A DNA stretch of 7,955 nucleotides, from positions 1 to 7,955 of the forward strand of contig CALIIP010000097.1 in assembly GCA_938018045.1 (NCBI GenBank), written 5' to 3'. The notes below the pieces were generated by a model. That model did not search any database, was not told the DNA's origin, and saw nothing but the letters and a program-made list of their open reading frames with translations. How positions within the stretch are numbered: position 1 is the first letter of the stretch; each line of letters begins with the position of its first letter. This DNA is from an uncultured Flavobacteriaceae bacterium. Lineage in GTDB: Bacteria > Bacteroidota > Bacteroidia > Flavobacteriales > Flavobacteriaceae. Positions 1 through 5,922 of this stretch are shown here, piece after piece. The position numbers and the translations under genes are program-made.

Positions 1-1
1 T

Positions 2-985
2 GTTAGAAAATCTATTGTTACAGCAGTGAGTATCAAAGTGATGGAGCCTGTTTTTGAAAGTCAGACCAAAACAAAATTAGGTTCTACAGAAATGGGAGGT
101 AAGTTACCAACCGTTCGTACGTTTATCAATGATTTTGTAAAACGTAGACTTGATAATTACTTGCATAGAAATCCTGATGTTGCAGACAAGATTCAGAAAA
201 AAATTGTACAAGCCGAAAAAGAACGTAAAGAATTATCTGGAATACGAAAGTTAGCACGAGACAGAGCCAAAAAAGCAAGTCTTCATAATAAAAAATTACG
301 TGATTGCCGTGTGCATCTTGGTGATATGAAGAAAGACAATCGTTTAGATACAACTTTATTTATTACAGAGGGAGATTCAGCAAGTGGATCAATAACCAAA
401 TCGAGAAATGTAAATACGCAAGCTGTTTTTAGTTTAAAAGGAAAACCTTTAAACTCTTATGGATTGAGTAAGAAAATAGTGTATGAAAATGAGGAATTTA
501 ACCTCTTGCAGTCAGCTTTAAATATTGAAGATGGAATTGAAAATTTGCGCTATAATAATATTGTAATTGCTACTGATGCCGATGTTGATGGTATGCACAT
601 TCGTTTATTACTTATTACTTTTTTCTTACAATTTTTTCCAGAATTGATTAAAGAAGGGCATTTATATATCCTTGAAACTCCGTTATTTAGAGTGCGTGAT
701 AAAAAAGAAACGTTCTATTGTTATTCTGAACAGGAACGAAGAGATGCTATAAAAAAGTTGCGAGGAAAACCAGAATTAACACGATTTAAAGGGTTAGGAG
801 AAATTAGTCCAGATGAATTTGTGCATTTTATTGGAAAAGACATTCGTTTAGATCCTGTGATGTTGGATAAAGAAATGTCGATTTCAGATATGTTATCTTT
901 CTACATGGGAAAGAATACACCAGACAGACAGAAGTTTATCATCGAAAACCTCAAAGTTGAACAAGATTTGATTGAAGAAAATTAA
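2..985 (+). CDS. parE: DNA topoisomerase IV subunit B (ParE), C-terminal part; 5' end outside the window
   Basis: This is the ATPase/TOPRIM subunit of topoisomerase IV, which with ParC passes one DNA duplex through another to decatenate chromosomes. The frame is open from base 2, so the GTG at 26 is an internal valine, not a start. Numbering from that codon, the fragment begins in the transducer domain with the QTKTKLG loop (residues 13-19), whose Lys contacts ATP in the family. The TOPRIM domain follows: EGDSASG (115-121, acidic catalytic Glu), DADVDG (184-189, Mg-binding acidic residues) and RFKGLGE (253-259). The C-terminal tail is GKNTPDRQKFIIENL. About 327 codons are present; flavobacterial ParE is usually somewhat over 600 residues, so roughly the first half is missing. 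GyrB is the main alternative, but the downstream parC and the tail sequence favour ParE. No truncation or frameshift is seen. Confidence 0.95.
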   Translation, partial: VRKSIVTAVSIKVMEPVFESQTKTKLGSTEMGGKLPTVRTFINDFVKRRLDNYLHRNPDVADKIQKKIVQAEKERKELSGIRKLARDRAKKASLHNKKLRDCRVHLGDMKKDNRLDTTLFITEGDSASGSITKSRNVNTQAVFSLKGKPLNSYGLSKKIVYENEEFNLLQSALNIEDGIENLRYNNIVIATDADVDGMHIRLLLITFFLQFFPELIKEGHLYILETPLFRVRDKKETFYCYSEQERRDAIKKLRGKPELTRFKGLGEISPDEFVHFIGKDIRLDPVMLDKEMSISDMLSFYMGKNTPDRQKFIIENLKVEQDLIEEN

Positions 986-1012
986 ACCAATTAACATTAT
1001 TTATTTAATATT

Positions 1013-1525
1013 ATGAAATTAATAAAAGTACTATTTTTAACACTAATTTTCTTTAGTTGTTCTTCAAAAGATGATGATTGTACGAAGACAATTAGTATTC
1101 CTCAAATATACTCTGTTGACAATCAAACATTCAGTTACTCTTATATTAACCAAGAAGTTCCTTGTGATGTTTTAGATAATCAAGACTCAGTTGTAATTGA
1201 ACCACCTAAATTAGATAATTTCACTTATGAGGTATTAAATTTTAATTACACTCCTGATACTGGAAATAATACTTCTAGATTGCAATTTGAAATTAAATTG
1301 AATAACAATAATAATACTAGTGTTAATGGATTTCCTTATTTTACTTTATTGAGTGATGGAATTGAATTTTCAACAAATTATGGTAGTTTTTTAATTCCTC
1401 CTTGTAATAGTTTAGATGCAAATTCTAGTTGTACTGTATTACTTGAATTAGAAGAAAATCATGGTACTATAGGTTTTGCAAATTCAATACAATTATTAGA
1501 CGTTAAATATTATTTAACTGATTAA
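1013..1525 (+). CDS. Small surface-type lipoprotein of unknown function between parE and parC
   Basis: The 170-residue product starts with a lipoprotein signal peptide: MKLIK, a hydrophobic stretch (6-14), then a lipobox-like FFSC with the lipidated Cys at 16. Residues 17-22 after it are Ser-Ser-Lys-Asp-Asp-Asp. This fits the Lys-(Asp/Glu)2 lipoprotein export signal that sends Bacteroidota lipoproteins to the outer face of the outer membrane, so surface exposure is inferred. The mature part has no recognised domain. It is rich in Asn, Ser, Thr and aromatic residues, in patterns suggesting a beta-sandwich. It carries four further cysteines (23, 51, 131, 140) that could form two disulfides. An Asn run sits at 97-101. 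The gene begins 27 bases after parE and ends 29 bases before parC, so it is probably co-transcribed with them. The only nearby start is the ATG at 1013, preceded by A/T-rich sequence without a Shine-Dalgarno. The coding call is secure; the function is unknown. Confidence 0.85.
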   Translation: MKLIKVLFLTLIFFSCSSKDDDCTKTISIPQIYSVDNQTFSYSYINQEVPCDVLDNQDSVVIEPPKLDNFTYEVLNFNYTPDTGNNTSRLQFEIKLNNNNNTSVNGFPYFTLLSDGIEFSTNYGSFLIPPCNSLDANSSCTVLLELEENHGTIGFANSIQLLDVKYYLTD

Positions 1526-1540
1526 TTTTTAAAATTTTCA

Positions 1541-1548
1541 AGAAAGGA
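1541..1548 (+). promoter_or_regulatory. Shine-Dalgarno-like ribosome binding site of parC
   Basis: The bases AGAAAGGA lie six bases before the parC ATG. They match eight consecutive bases of the AGAAAGGAGG sequence complementary to the usual 16S rRNA 3' end. The other internal starts in this window (1013, 4273, 4962, 5923) have only A/T-rich leaders, as is normal in Bacteroidota, where Shine-Dalgarno use is rare. The site supports the ATG at 1555 as the parC start. Confidence 0.6.
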
Positions 1549-1554
1549 TATTAG

Positions 1555-4266
1555 ATGATAGAAGAAGAAAATAACGATTACGAACACGATGAAGAATTAG
1601 ATCATACTTCAGAAGATAATCAGGAGACTATTACGAAGGTTACAGGAATGTATAAGGAGTGGTTTTTGGATTATGCATCGTATGTGATTCTTGAGCGTGC
1701 TGTACCTGGAATAGATGATGGCTTTAAACCAGTGCAACGTAGGATTATGCATTCTATGAAAGATTTGGATGATGGTCGATACAATAAAGTTGCCAATATT
1801 GTTGGTCACACGATGCAGTATCATCCGCATGGTGATGCAAGCATTGCTGATGCAATGGTGCAACTTGGGCAAAAAGAATTGCTCATCGATATGCAAGGGA
1901 ATTGGGGAAATACACTCACAGGTGATCGTGCTGCAGCATCAAGATATATTGAAGCACGTTTAACAAAATTTGCATTAGAAGTTGTTTTTAATCCGAAAAC
2001 GACTGATTGGAAAATGTCTTATGATGGTCGTAGAAAAGAACCTGTAGATTTACCAGTAAAATTTCCATTATTATTAGCACAAGGTGCAGAAGGAATTGCT
2101 GTCGGACTTTCAACCAAAGTTCTCCCACACAATTTTAACGAACTTATTGATGCTTCTATCAAAATATTAAAAGGACGTAGTTTTACAATTGTTCCTGACT
2201 TTTTAAACGGAGGAATTGCTGATGTTTCTAATTATAATGATGGAAAGCGAGGAGGAAAAATTCGTGTTAGAGCAAAAATTTCTCAATATGATAAGAAGAC
2301 CTTAGTTATTACTGAAATTCCGTTTGGAACAACAACAACTTCTTTGATAGATTCTATCTTAAAAGCCAATGACAAAGGTAAAATTAGAATTAAAAAAATT
2401 GAAGATAATACAGCCTCAACTGTAGAAATATTAGTGCATTTACCTTCAGGAATTTCTCCAGATAAAAGTATTGATGCTTTATATGCATTTACAAATTGTG
2501 AGAATTCTATTTCACCTTTAGGTTGTATAATAGAGGATAATAAGCCTGTATTTATTGGAGTCTCAGAGATGTTGAAACATTCAACACAGCATACTGTTGA
2601 TTTGTTGAAGCAAGAGTTGGAAATTCAATTAGATGAATTAGAAAATCAATGGCATTTTGCTTCTTTAGAACGCATTTTCATCGAAAATAGAATTTATCGT
2701 GATATTGAAGAAGTTGCAACTTGGGAAGGTGTTATTAAAGCGATTGATGAAGGATTAAAACCACATATTAAACATTTAAAACGTGCTGTAGTTGAAGAAG
2801 ATATTGTACGACTTACAGAGATACGTATCAAGAAAATATCAAAATTTGATATTGACAAAGCCAAGCAACATATTGAAGCAATTGAAGAAAAAATAGTTAC
2901 TGTAAAAGACCATTTGAATAATTTAATTGACTTTGCAATTGATTACTTTAAAGGATTAAAAGAAAAGTACGGTAAAGGAAAGGAGCGTAAAACAGAACTC
3001 AGAATTTTTGATGACATAGTTGCAACTAAAGTTGTAATGCGAAACACAAAACTCTATGTAAATAGAGAAGAAGGTTTTGTTGGAACATCTTTAAAAAGAG
3101 ATGAATACGTTACAGATTGCGCAGATATTGACAGTGTTATTGTCTTTCGAAAAGATGGTACAATGATTCTTACCAAAGTTGATGCTAAAACATTTGTTGG
3201 AAAAGATATCATACATGTTGCAGTCTTTAAAAAGAATGATAAAAGAACAGTTTACAATATGATTTATCGTGATGGCGCTAGAGGTCCATCATTAATGAAA
3301 CGCTTTAATGTTACTTCGGTTACACGTGATAAAGAGTATGATTTAACTGCCGGAAACAAAGGTTCTCTTGTGCATTATTTTACTGCAAACCAAAATGGAG
3401 AAGCAGAAACAGTAACCATATACCTGCGTGCAGTTGGAAGTATTAAAAAACTGAAATGGGATTTAGATTTTTCTGAATTATTGATAAAAGGAAGAAGTTC
3501 TAAAGGTAATAGATTGACAAAATATGCTGTCAAGAAAATAGAATTGAAGGAAAAGGGAATATCAACCTTAAAGCCACGTAAAATATGGTTTGATGATACT
3601 GTACAGCGTCTAAATGTAGATGATCGTGGAGAATTACTTGGCGAATTTACTGCTGAAGACAGACTGCTGATTGTAAATCAAAAAGGAATTGTTAAAACCA
3701 TTTCTCCAAAACTGACAACACATTTTGAAGACGATATGATTGTGCTTGAAAAATGGATTCCTAACAAACCTATTTCTGCTATTTATTTTGATGGTGAAAA
3801 AGAGCGTTATTATATTAAACGTTTTATGATTGACAATCCTAACAAAGAAGAAATCTTTATTTCTGAGCATCCAAAATCACAGTTAGAATTGATTGCAACA
3901 GATTATCGACCAATGGCAGAAGTTGTGTTTTCTAAACGAAGTTTAGAGAACATGGAAATTAATCTAGAGGAATTTATTGCTGTAAAAGGAATTAAATCGC
4001 TTGGTAATCAACTAACTGCAGAGAAAATAAAGCAAGTAAACTTATTAGAGTCTTTGCCTTATGATGCACCAAAAATTGATGAAGTTGAAGTTGTAGAAGA
4101 AGAAATCATTGAAAATGATGAAGTAGAATTAGAAATTCCTGAAGTAAAAGAAGAAACATCAGATGAAAAGAAAATTCCAATAATAGATGTTAATAAAAAA
4201 CTACCAACTTTAAAGCCAAAAAAGAAAGTTGATAATGATGATCCTGATCAAATAACTCTATTTTAG
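1555..4266 (+). CDS. parC: DNA topoisomerase IV subunit A (ParC)
   Basis: ParC is the DNA-binding and cleaving subunit of topoisomerase IV. After an acidic N-terminal extension (about 1-28), the winged-helix/tower core begins at GMYKEWFLDYASYVILERA (31-49). It contains the quinolone-region motif HPHGDASIAD (90-99) and the catalytic Arg130-Tyr131 in AAASRYIEARLT, where Tyr131 makes the covalent 5'-phosphotyrosyl link. A helical tower and coiled-coil region runs to about 490. A beta-pinwheel DNA-binding domain follows (about 495-835). It has no true GyrA box (QRRGGKG), only a degenerate GRSSKGN at 646-652, which favours ParC over GyrA. The tail has a Glu-rich stretch (842-873), then a Lys-rich stretch (882-891), and ends in QITLF. 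The 903 residues are normal for Bacteroidota ParC but longer than the roughly 750 of E. coli. The ATG at 1555 is supported by a Shine-Dalgarno match. parE lies upstream, separated by the lipoprotein gene. The gene appears intact. Confidence 0.96.
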   Translation: MIEEENNDYEHDEELDHTSEDNQETITKVTGMYKEWFLDYASYVILERAVPGIDDGFKPVQRRIMHSMKDLDDGRYNKVANIVGHTMQYHPHGDASIADAMVQLGQKELLIDMQGNWGNTLTGDRAAASRYIEARLTKFALEVVFNPKTTDWKMSYDGRRKEPVDLPVKFPLLLAQGAEGIAVGLSTKVLPHNFNELIDASIKILKGRSFTIVPDFLNGGIADVSNYNDGKRGGKIRVRAKISQYDKKTLVITEIPFGTTTTSLIDSILKANDKGKIRIKKIEDNTASTVEILVHLPSGISPDKSIDALYAFTNCENSISPLGCIIEDNKPVFIGVSEMLKHSTQHTVDLLKQELEIQLDELENQWHFASLERIFIENRIYRDIEEVATWEGVIKAIDEGLKPHIKHLKRAVVEEDIVRLTEIRIKKISKFDIDKAKQHIEAIEEKIVTVKDHLNNLIDFAIDYFKGLKEKYGKGKERKTELRIFDDIVATKVVMRNTKLYVNREEGFVGTSLKRDEYVTDCADIDSVIVFRKDGTMILTKVDAKTFVGKDIIHVAVFKKNDKRTVYNMIYRDGARGPSLMKRFNVTSVTRDKEYDLTAGNKGSLVHYFTANQNGEAETVTIYLRAVGSIKKLKWDLDFSELLIKGRSSKGNRLTKYAVKKIELKEKGISTLKPRKIWFDDTVQRLNVDDRGELLGEFTAEDRLLIVNQKGIVKTISPKLTTHFEDDMIVLEKWIPNKPISAIYFDGEKERYYIKRFMIDNPNKEEIFISEHPKSQLELIATDYRPMAEVVFSKRSLENMEINLEEFIAVKGIKSLGNQLTAEKIKQVNLLESLPYDAPKIDEVEVVEEEIIENDEVELEIPEVKEETSDEKKIPIIDVNKKLPTLKPKKKVDNDDPDQITLF
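4249..4263 (+). other. Putative beta-sliding-clamp-binding peptide QITLF at the ParC C-terminus
   Basis: The last five ParC residues (899-903) are Gln-Ile-Thr-Leu-Phe, followed directly by the TAG stop. This fits the bacterial clamp-binding pentapeptide, consensus QL(S/D)LF or more loosely Qxx(L/M)F, found at the ends or in flexible tails of DnaN partners. It sits after a charged, probably disordered linker (about 837-898), as expected for a tethered docking peptide. The sequence match is seen directly; clamp binding is inferred and a short motif can arise by chance. Confidence 0.4.
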
Positions 4267-4272
4267 ACATAT

Positions 4273-4962
4273 ATGAAAACAATTGGATTAATTGGCGGAA
4301 TGACACCAGAATCTACAATTCTATATTATAGAATTCTGAATGATTTATGTTTAAATAAATTTGGAGATTCACATTCTTGTAAGTTAATTATCAATTCTGT
4401 TGATTTTGGAGTAATATCAAAACTTCAAAAAGAAGGTCGCTGGGATTTATTAAATGATATTATGGCTGATGCAGCAATTAGCCTTGAGAATGCAGGAGCA
4501 AATTATATCTTAATTTGTGCGAACACGATGCATCTAACAATTGATGCTGTTAGAAAGGCCGTTTCAATTCCAGTTATTCATATAGCTGAGGCAACTGCAA
4601 AACAGGTTAAAAATGAAAAACTTCAAAAAGTTGCATTGTTAGGTACAAAATATACAATGGAGAATGACTTTTTCATTGATATATTAAAAAGCAATAATAT
4701 TGAAACTATAATTCCTGAAGAGGATGATAGACAAATTATTCATGATGTTATTTATGATGAATTGTCAAAAGGCATCTTAAATCTGGATTCGAAAAATTCA
4801 TATTTAAAGATTATTCAAAAATTAATAGATAAAGGTGCAGAAGGTATCATACTTGGTTGTACTGAGATTCCGCTATTAATATTTCCTGAAGATGTTAGCG
4901 TTCCAACTTTTGATACAACAACAATTCATGCAACTGAAGTTTTTAACTTAGCAATAAAATAA
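4273..4962 (+). CDS. Aspartate/glutamate-type amino-acid racemase, YgeA/RacX-like
   Basis: This 229-residue cytoplasmic, PLP-independent racemase interconverts L- and D-amino acids through a two-cysteine mechanism. The N-terminal MKTIGLIGGMTPEST (1-15) is the family signature. The two catalytic cysteines are in ICANTMH (Cys82) and GCTEIP (Cys196), one in each half of the pseudo-symmetric fold. HSVDF-like INSVDF (39-45 region), LLGTKYTMENDFF (122-134) and PTFDTTTIHA (211-220) resemble E. coli YgeA, a broad-range racemase of about 230 residues, as recalled rather than aligned. Glutamate racemase MurI is unlikely because its CNTAS and GCTHYP motifs are absent. The exact substrate (aspartate, homoserine or another amino acid) cannot be told from sequence. 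The gene starts six bases after parC without a visible Shine-Dalgarno, and its stop overlaps the start of the channel gene, so parC read-through transcription and coupled translation are likely. The gene appears intact. Confidence 0.9.
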   Translation: MKTIGLIGGMTPESTILYYRILNDLCLNKFGDSHSCKLIINSVDFGVISKLQKEGRWDLLNDIMADAAISLENAGANYILICANTMHLTIDAVRKAVSIPVIHIAEATAKQVKNEKLQKVALLGTKYTMENDFFIDILKSNNIETIIPEEDDRQIIHDVIYDELSKGILNLDSKNSYLKIIQKLIDKGAEGIILGCTEIPLLIFPEDVSVPTFDTTTIHATEVFNLAIK

Positions 4963-4964
4963 TG
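4960..4964 (+). promoter_or_regulatory. TAATG stop/start overlap coupling the racemase and channel genes
   Basis: The TAA stop of the racemase and the ATG of the channel share base 4962. Such a one-base overlap, with only an A-rich leader and no Shine-Dalgarno before the second gene, usually means termination-reinitiation by the same ribosome. This implies linked expression of the two proteins. The overlap is directly seen; coupling is inferred. Confidence 0.6.
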
Positions 4965-5822
4965 AACGATTTTTCCAACAATTTTTTTGAACTAGATCAA
5001 GTTTGGAATATTTCCATATATATTATAGGCGTTACAATTATCGCATGGATATTCTCACGAATAGTAAGATTTATTATTCGTAAACTTATAAGTAACCGAG
5101 ATCAAAGTCGAAAAAAGGAATACAATACTACAAGTCTTAAGTTTCTGATGAATTCCGTAAAGTTTTTTGTTGGAGTTATTGGTATAGTCATTATTATTTT
5201 TACGATTCCGATTTTACGTGCAAAAGCAGCATTCATTTTTTCTGGAGCTGGAATTTTAGCCGCAATTATAGGTTTTGCAGCACAAGCAGCAATATCTAAT
5301 TTAATTGCAGGAGCTTTTATTGTGATTTTTAAACCCTTTAGAGTTGGTGACTTTATTAGATTAGATGATGTTAGAGTTGGTATTGTTGAAGATATTACTC
5401 TGAGACATACTGTAATTAATAATTTTGAGAATAAAAAACTAATTATTCCAAATTCAATCATCAGTAATGAATCAATACTCAACAATACAATTGATGATTC
5501 TAAAGTGTTAAGTTTCAACAATTTTAAAATTGGCTTGTATGCTGATATTGATCTTGCTAGAAAAATAATACAAGAAGAAGCCCAAAAGTTAGATTACACA
5601 ATGGATAACCCAGAAAGTAGCATTTCTAAAGACAGAAATAAAATTGATGTTAGAGTTGTGTCAACCTTAGAAAGTAGTGTTCATTTAAGAGCATATGTTT
5701 GGGTAAGCGAGCCTTTTGAAGAATATAGAAATAGAGCTATTTTAACCGAAGAAGTTCATAAAAGATTTATCAAAGAAGGTGTAGAAATGCCTAAAGAGAT
5801 GCGCAGAATTTTTACAGATTAG
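4962..5822 (+). CDS. MscS-family small-conductance mechanosensitive channel
   Basis: The 286-residue product, the same length as E. coli MscS, is an inner-membrane channel expected to open under membrane tension and release solutes during hypo-osmotic shock. Hydrophobic segments lie at about 17-39 (TM1), 64-84 (TM2) and 90-123 (TM3, pore-lining). TM3 reads into the family hallmark QAAISNLIAGAFIVIFKPFRVGD (108-130), close to the E. coli QGSLSNLAAG...FRPFRAGE segment. The beta domain follows, with GIVEDITLRHT (140-150) and IIPNSII (161-167), and then the cytosolic alpha/beta vestibule domain to the C-terminus. Between TM1 and TM2 is a basic loop (about 40-60). Relative to E. coli the two pore-gate leucines (105, 109) align by eye with Ala101 and Phe105, and the hinge Gly113 with Ala109, so gating may differ. 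The start overlaps the racemase stop, and no closer alternative start is needed. Larger families such as MscK or YbdG are unlikely given the short N-terminus. Confidence 0.92.
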   Translation: MNDFSNNFFELDQVWNISIYIIGVTIIAWIFSRIVRFIIRKLISNRDQSRKKEYNTTSLKFLMNSVKFFVGVIGIVIIIFTIPILRAKAAFIFSGAGILAAIIGFAAQAAISNLIAGAFIVIFKPFRVGDFIRLDDVRVGIVEDITLRHTVINNFENKKLIIPNSIISNESILNNTIDDSKVLSFNNFKIGLYADIDLARKIIQEEAQKLDYTMDNPESSISKDRNKIDVRVVSTLESSVHLRAYVWVSEPFEEYRNRAILTEEVHKRFIKEGVEMPKEMRRIFTD

Positions 5823-5828
5823 TGTGTC

Positions 5829-5857
5829 ATTCTGATCCGCCTTAGGTGGAGAAGAAT
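5829..5857 (+). repeat. Hairpin of palindromic unit 1
   Basis: The arms ATTCTGATCCGCC (5829-5841) and GGTGGAGAAGAAT (5845-5857) pair around a TTA loop. There are six pairs next to the loop (including one G-T wobble), then a tandem G-A/A-G mismatch (5834-5835 with 5851-5852), then five outer pairs. No T-run follows on the + strand, so it is not a standard intrinsic terminator. Confidence 0.7.
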
Positions 5858-5877
5858 CTAATCGAATACCAAATTAG

Positions 5878-5898
5878 ATTCCGCATTAAGTGCGGAAT
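5878..5898 (-). repeat. Hairpin of palindromic unit 2
   Basis: The arms ATTCCGCA (5878-5885) and TGCGGAAT (5891-5898) form a perfect 8-bp stem around the five-base loop TTAAG. The unit is inverted relative to unit 1 and shares its outer sequence. An A-rich tract, not a T-run, follows on the + strand. Confidence 0.75.
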
Positions 5899-5922
5899 GC
5901 CAGAAAATAAAAAACCATAAAA

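Larger units (their letters stand above)
5825..5902 (+). repeat. REP/BIME-like element: two inverted palindromic units
   Basis: This fills most of the 100-base gap between the channel and peptidase genes. Unit 1 (5825-5862) reads on the + strand from TGTCATTC to GAATCTAAT. Unit 2 (5873-5902) reads on the - strand from TGGCATTC to the same GAATCTAAT. A 10-base spacer separates them. The two units share their ends but have different hairpin centres. Pairing of the GAATCTAAT ends with each other gives a further 9-bp inverted repeat (5854-5862 with 5873-5881), an alternative to the separate hairpins. The layout resembles bacterial interspersed mosaic elements; genome-wide repetition is inferred and not visible in this window. 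The element could also affect mRNA stability or 3' processing between the flanking genes. Confidence 0.7.

Noticed and set aside
26..28. GTG as the start of the topoisomerase subunit gene
   Set aside because: The reading frame is open upstream to base 2 and the sequence begins inside the conserved transducer domain, so this is an internal valine of a truncated gene.
1524..1536. AATTTTTAAAATT palindrome between the lipoprotein gene and parC
   Set aside because: It is made only of A/T with no usable loop, so it is not a stable hairpin or terminator.
1609..1963. Short frames in parC (- strand 1609-1896; + strand 1769-1963; also - strand 3634-3870)
   Set aside because: They overlap strongly conserved parC sequence and encode nothing recognisable.
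4081..4200. Glu-codon-rich tract at the end of parC as a tandem DNA repeat
   Set aside because: The GAA-rich sequence has no fixed period; it is low-complexity coding sequence for an acidic tail.
4273..4962. Glutamate racemase MurI
   Set aside because: The cysteine motifs are CANTMH and GCTEIP rather than the CNTAS and GCTHYP types of MurI, and the whole resembles YgeA/RacX.
5102..5521. 139-codon open frame on the - strand
   Set aside because: It lies wholly antisense to the channel gene, which has clear family motifs; its protein shows no recognisable domain and reflects the composition of the opposite strand.
5823..5922. Rho-independent terminator after the channel gene
   Set aside because: Two hairpins are present but neither is followed by a T-run on either strand in the needed direction; the shared unit ends fit a repeat element better.
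5863..5922. Promoter for the S9 peptidase gene
   Set aside because: No match to the Bacteroidota -7 motif (TAnnTTTG) with a TTTG-type -33 element could be found.
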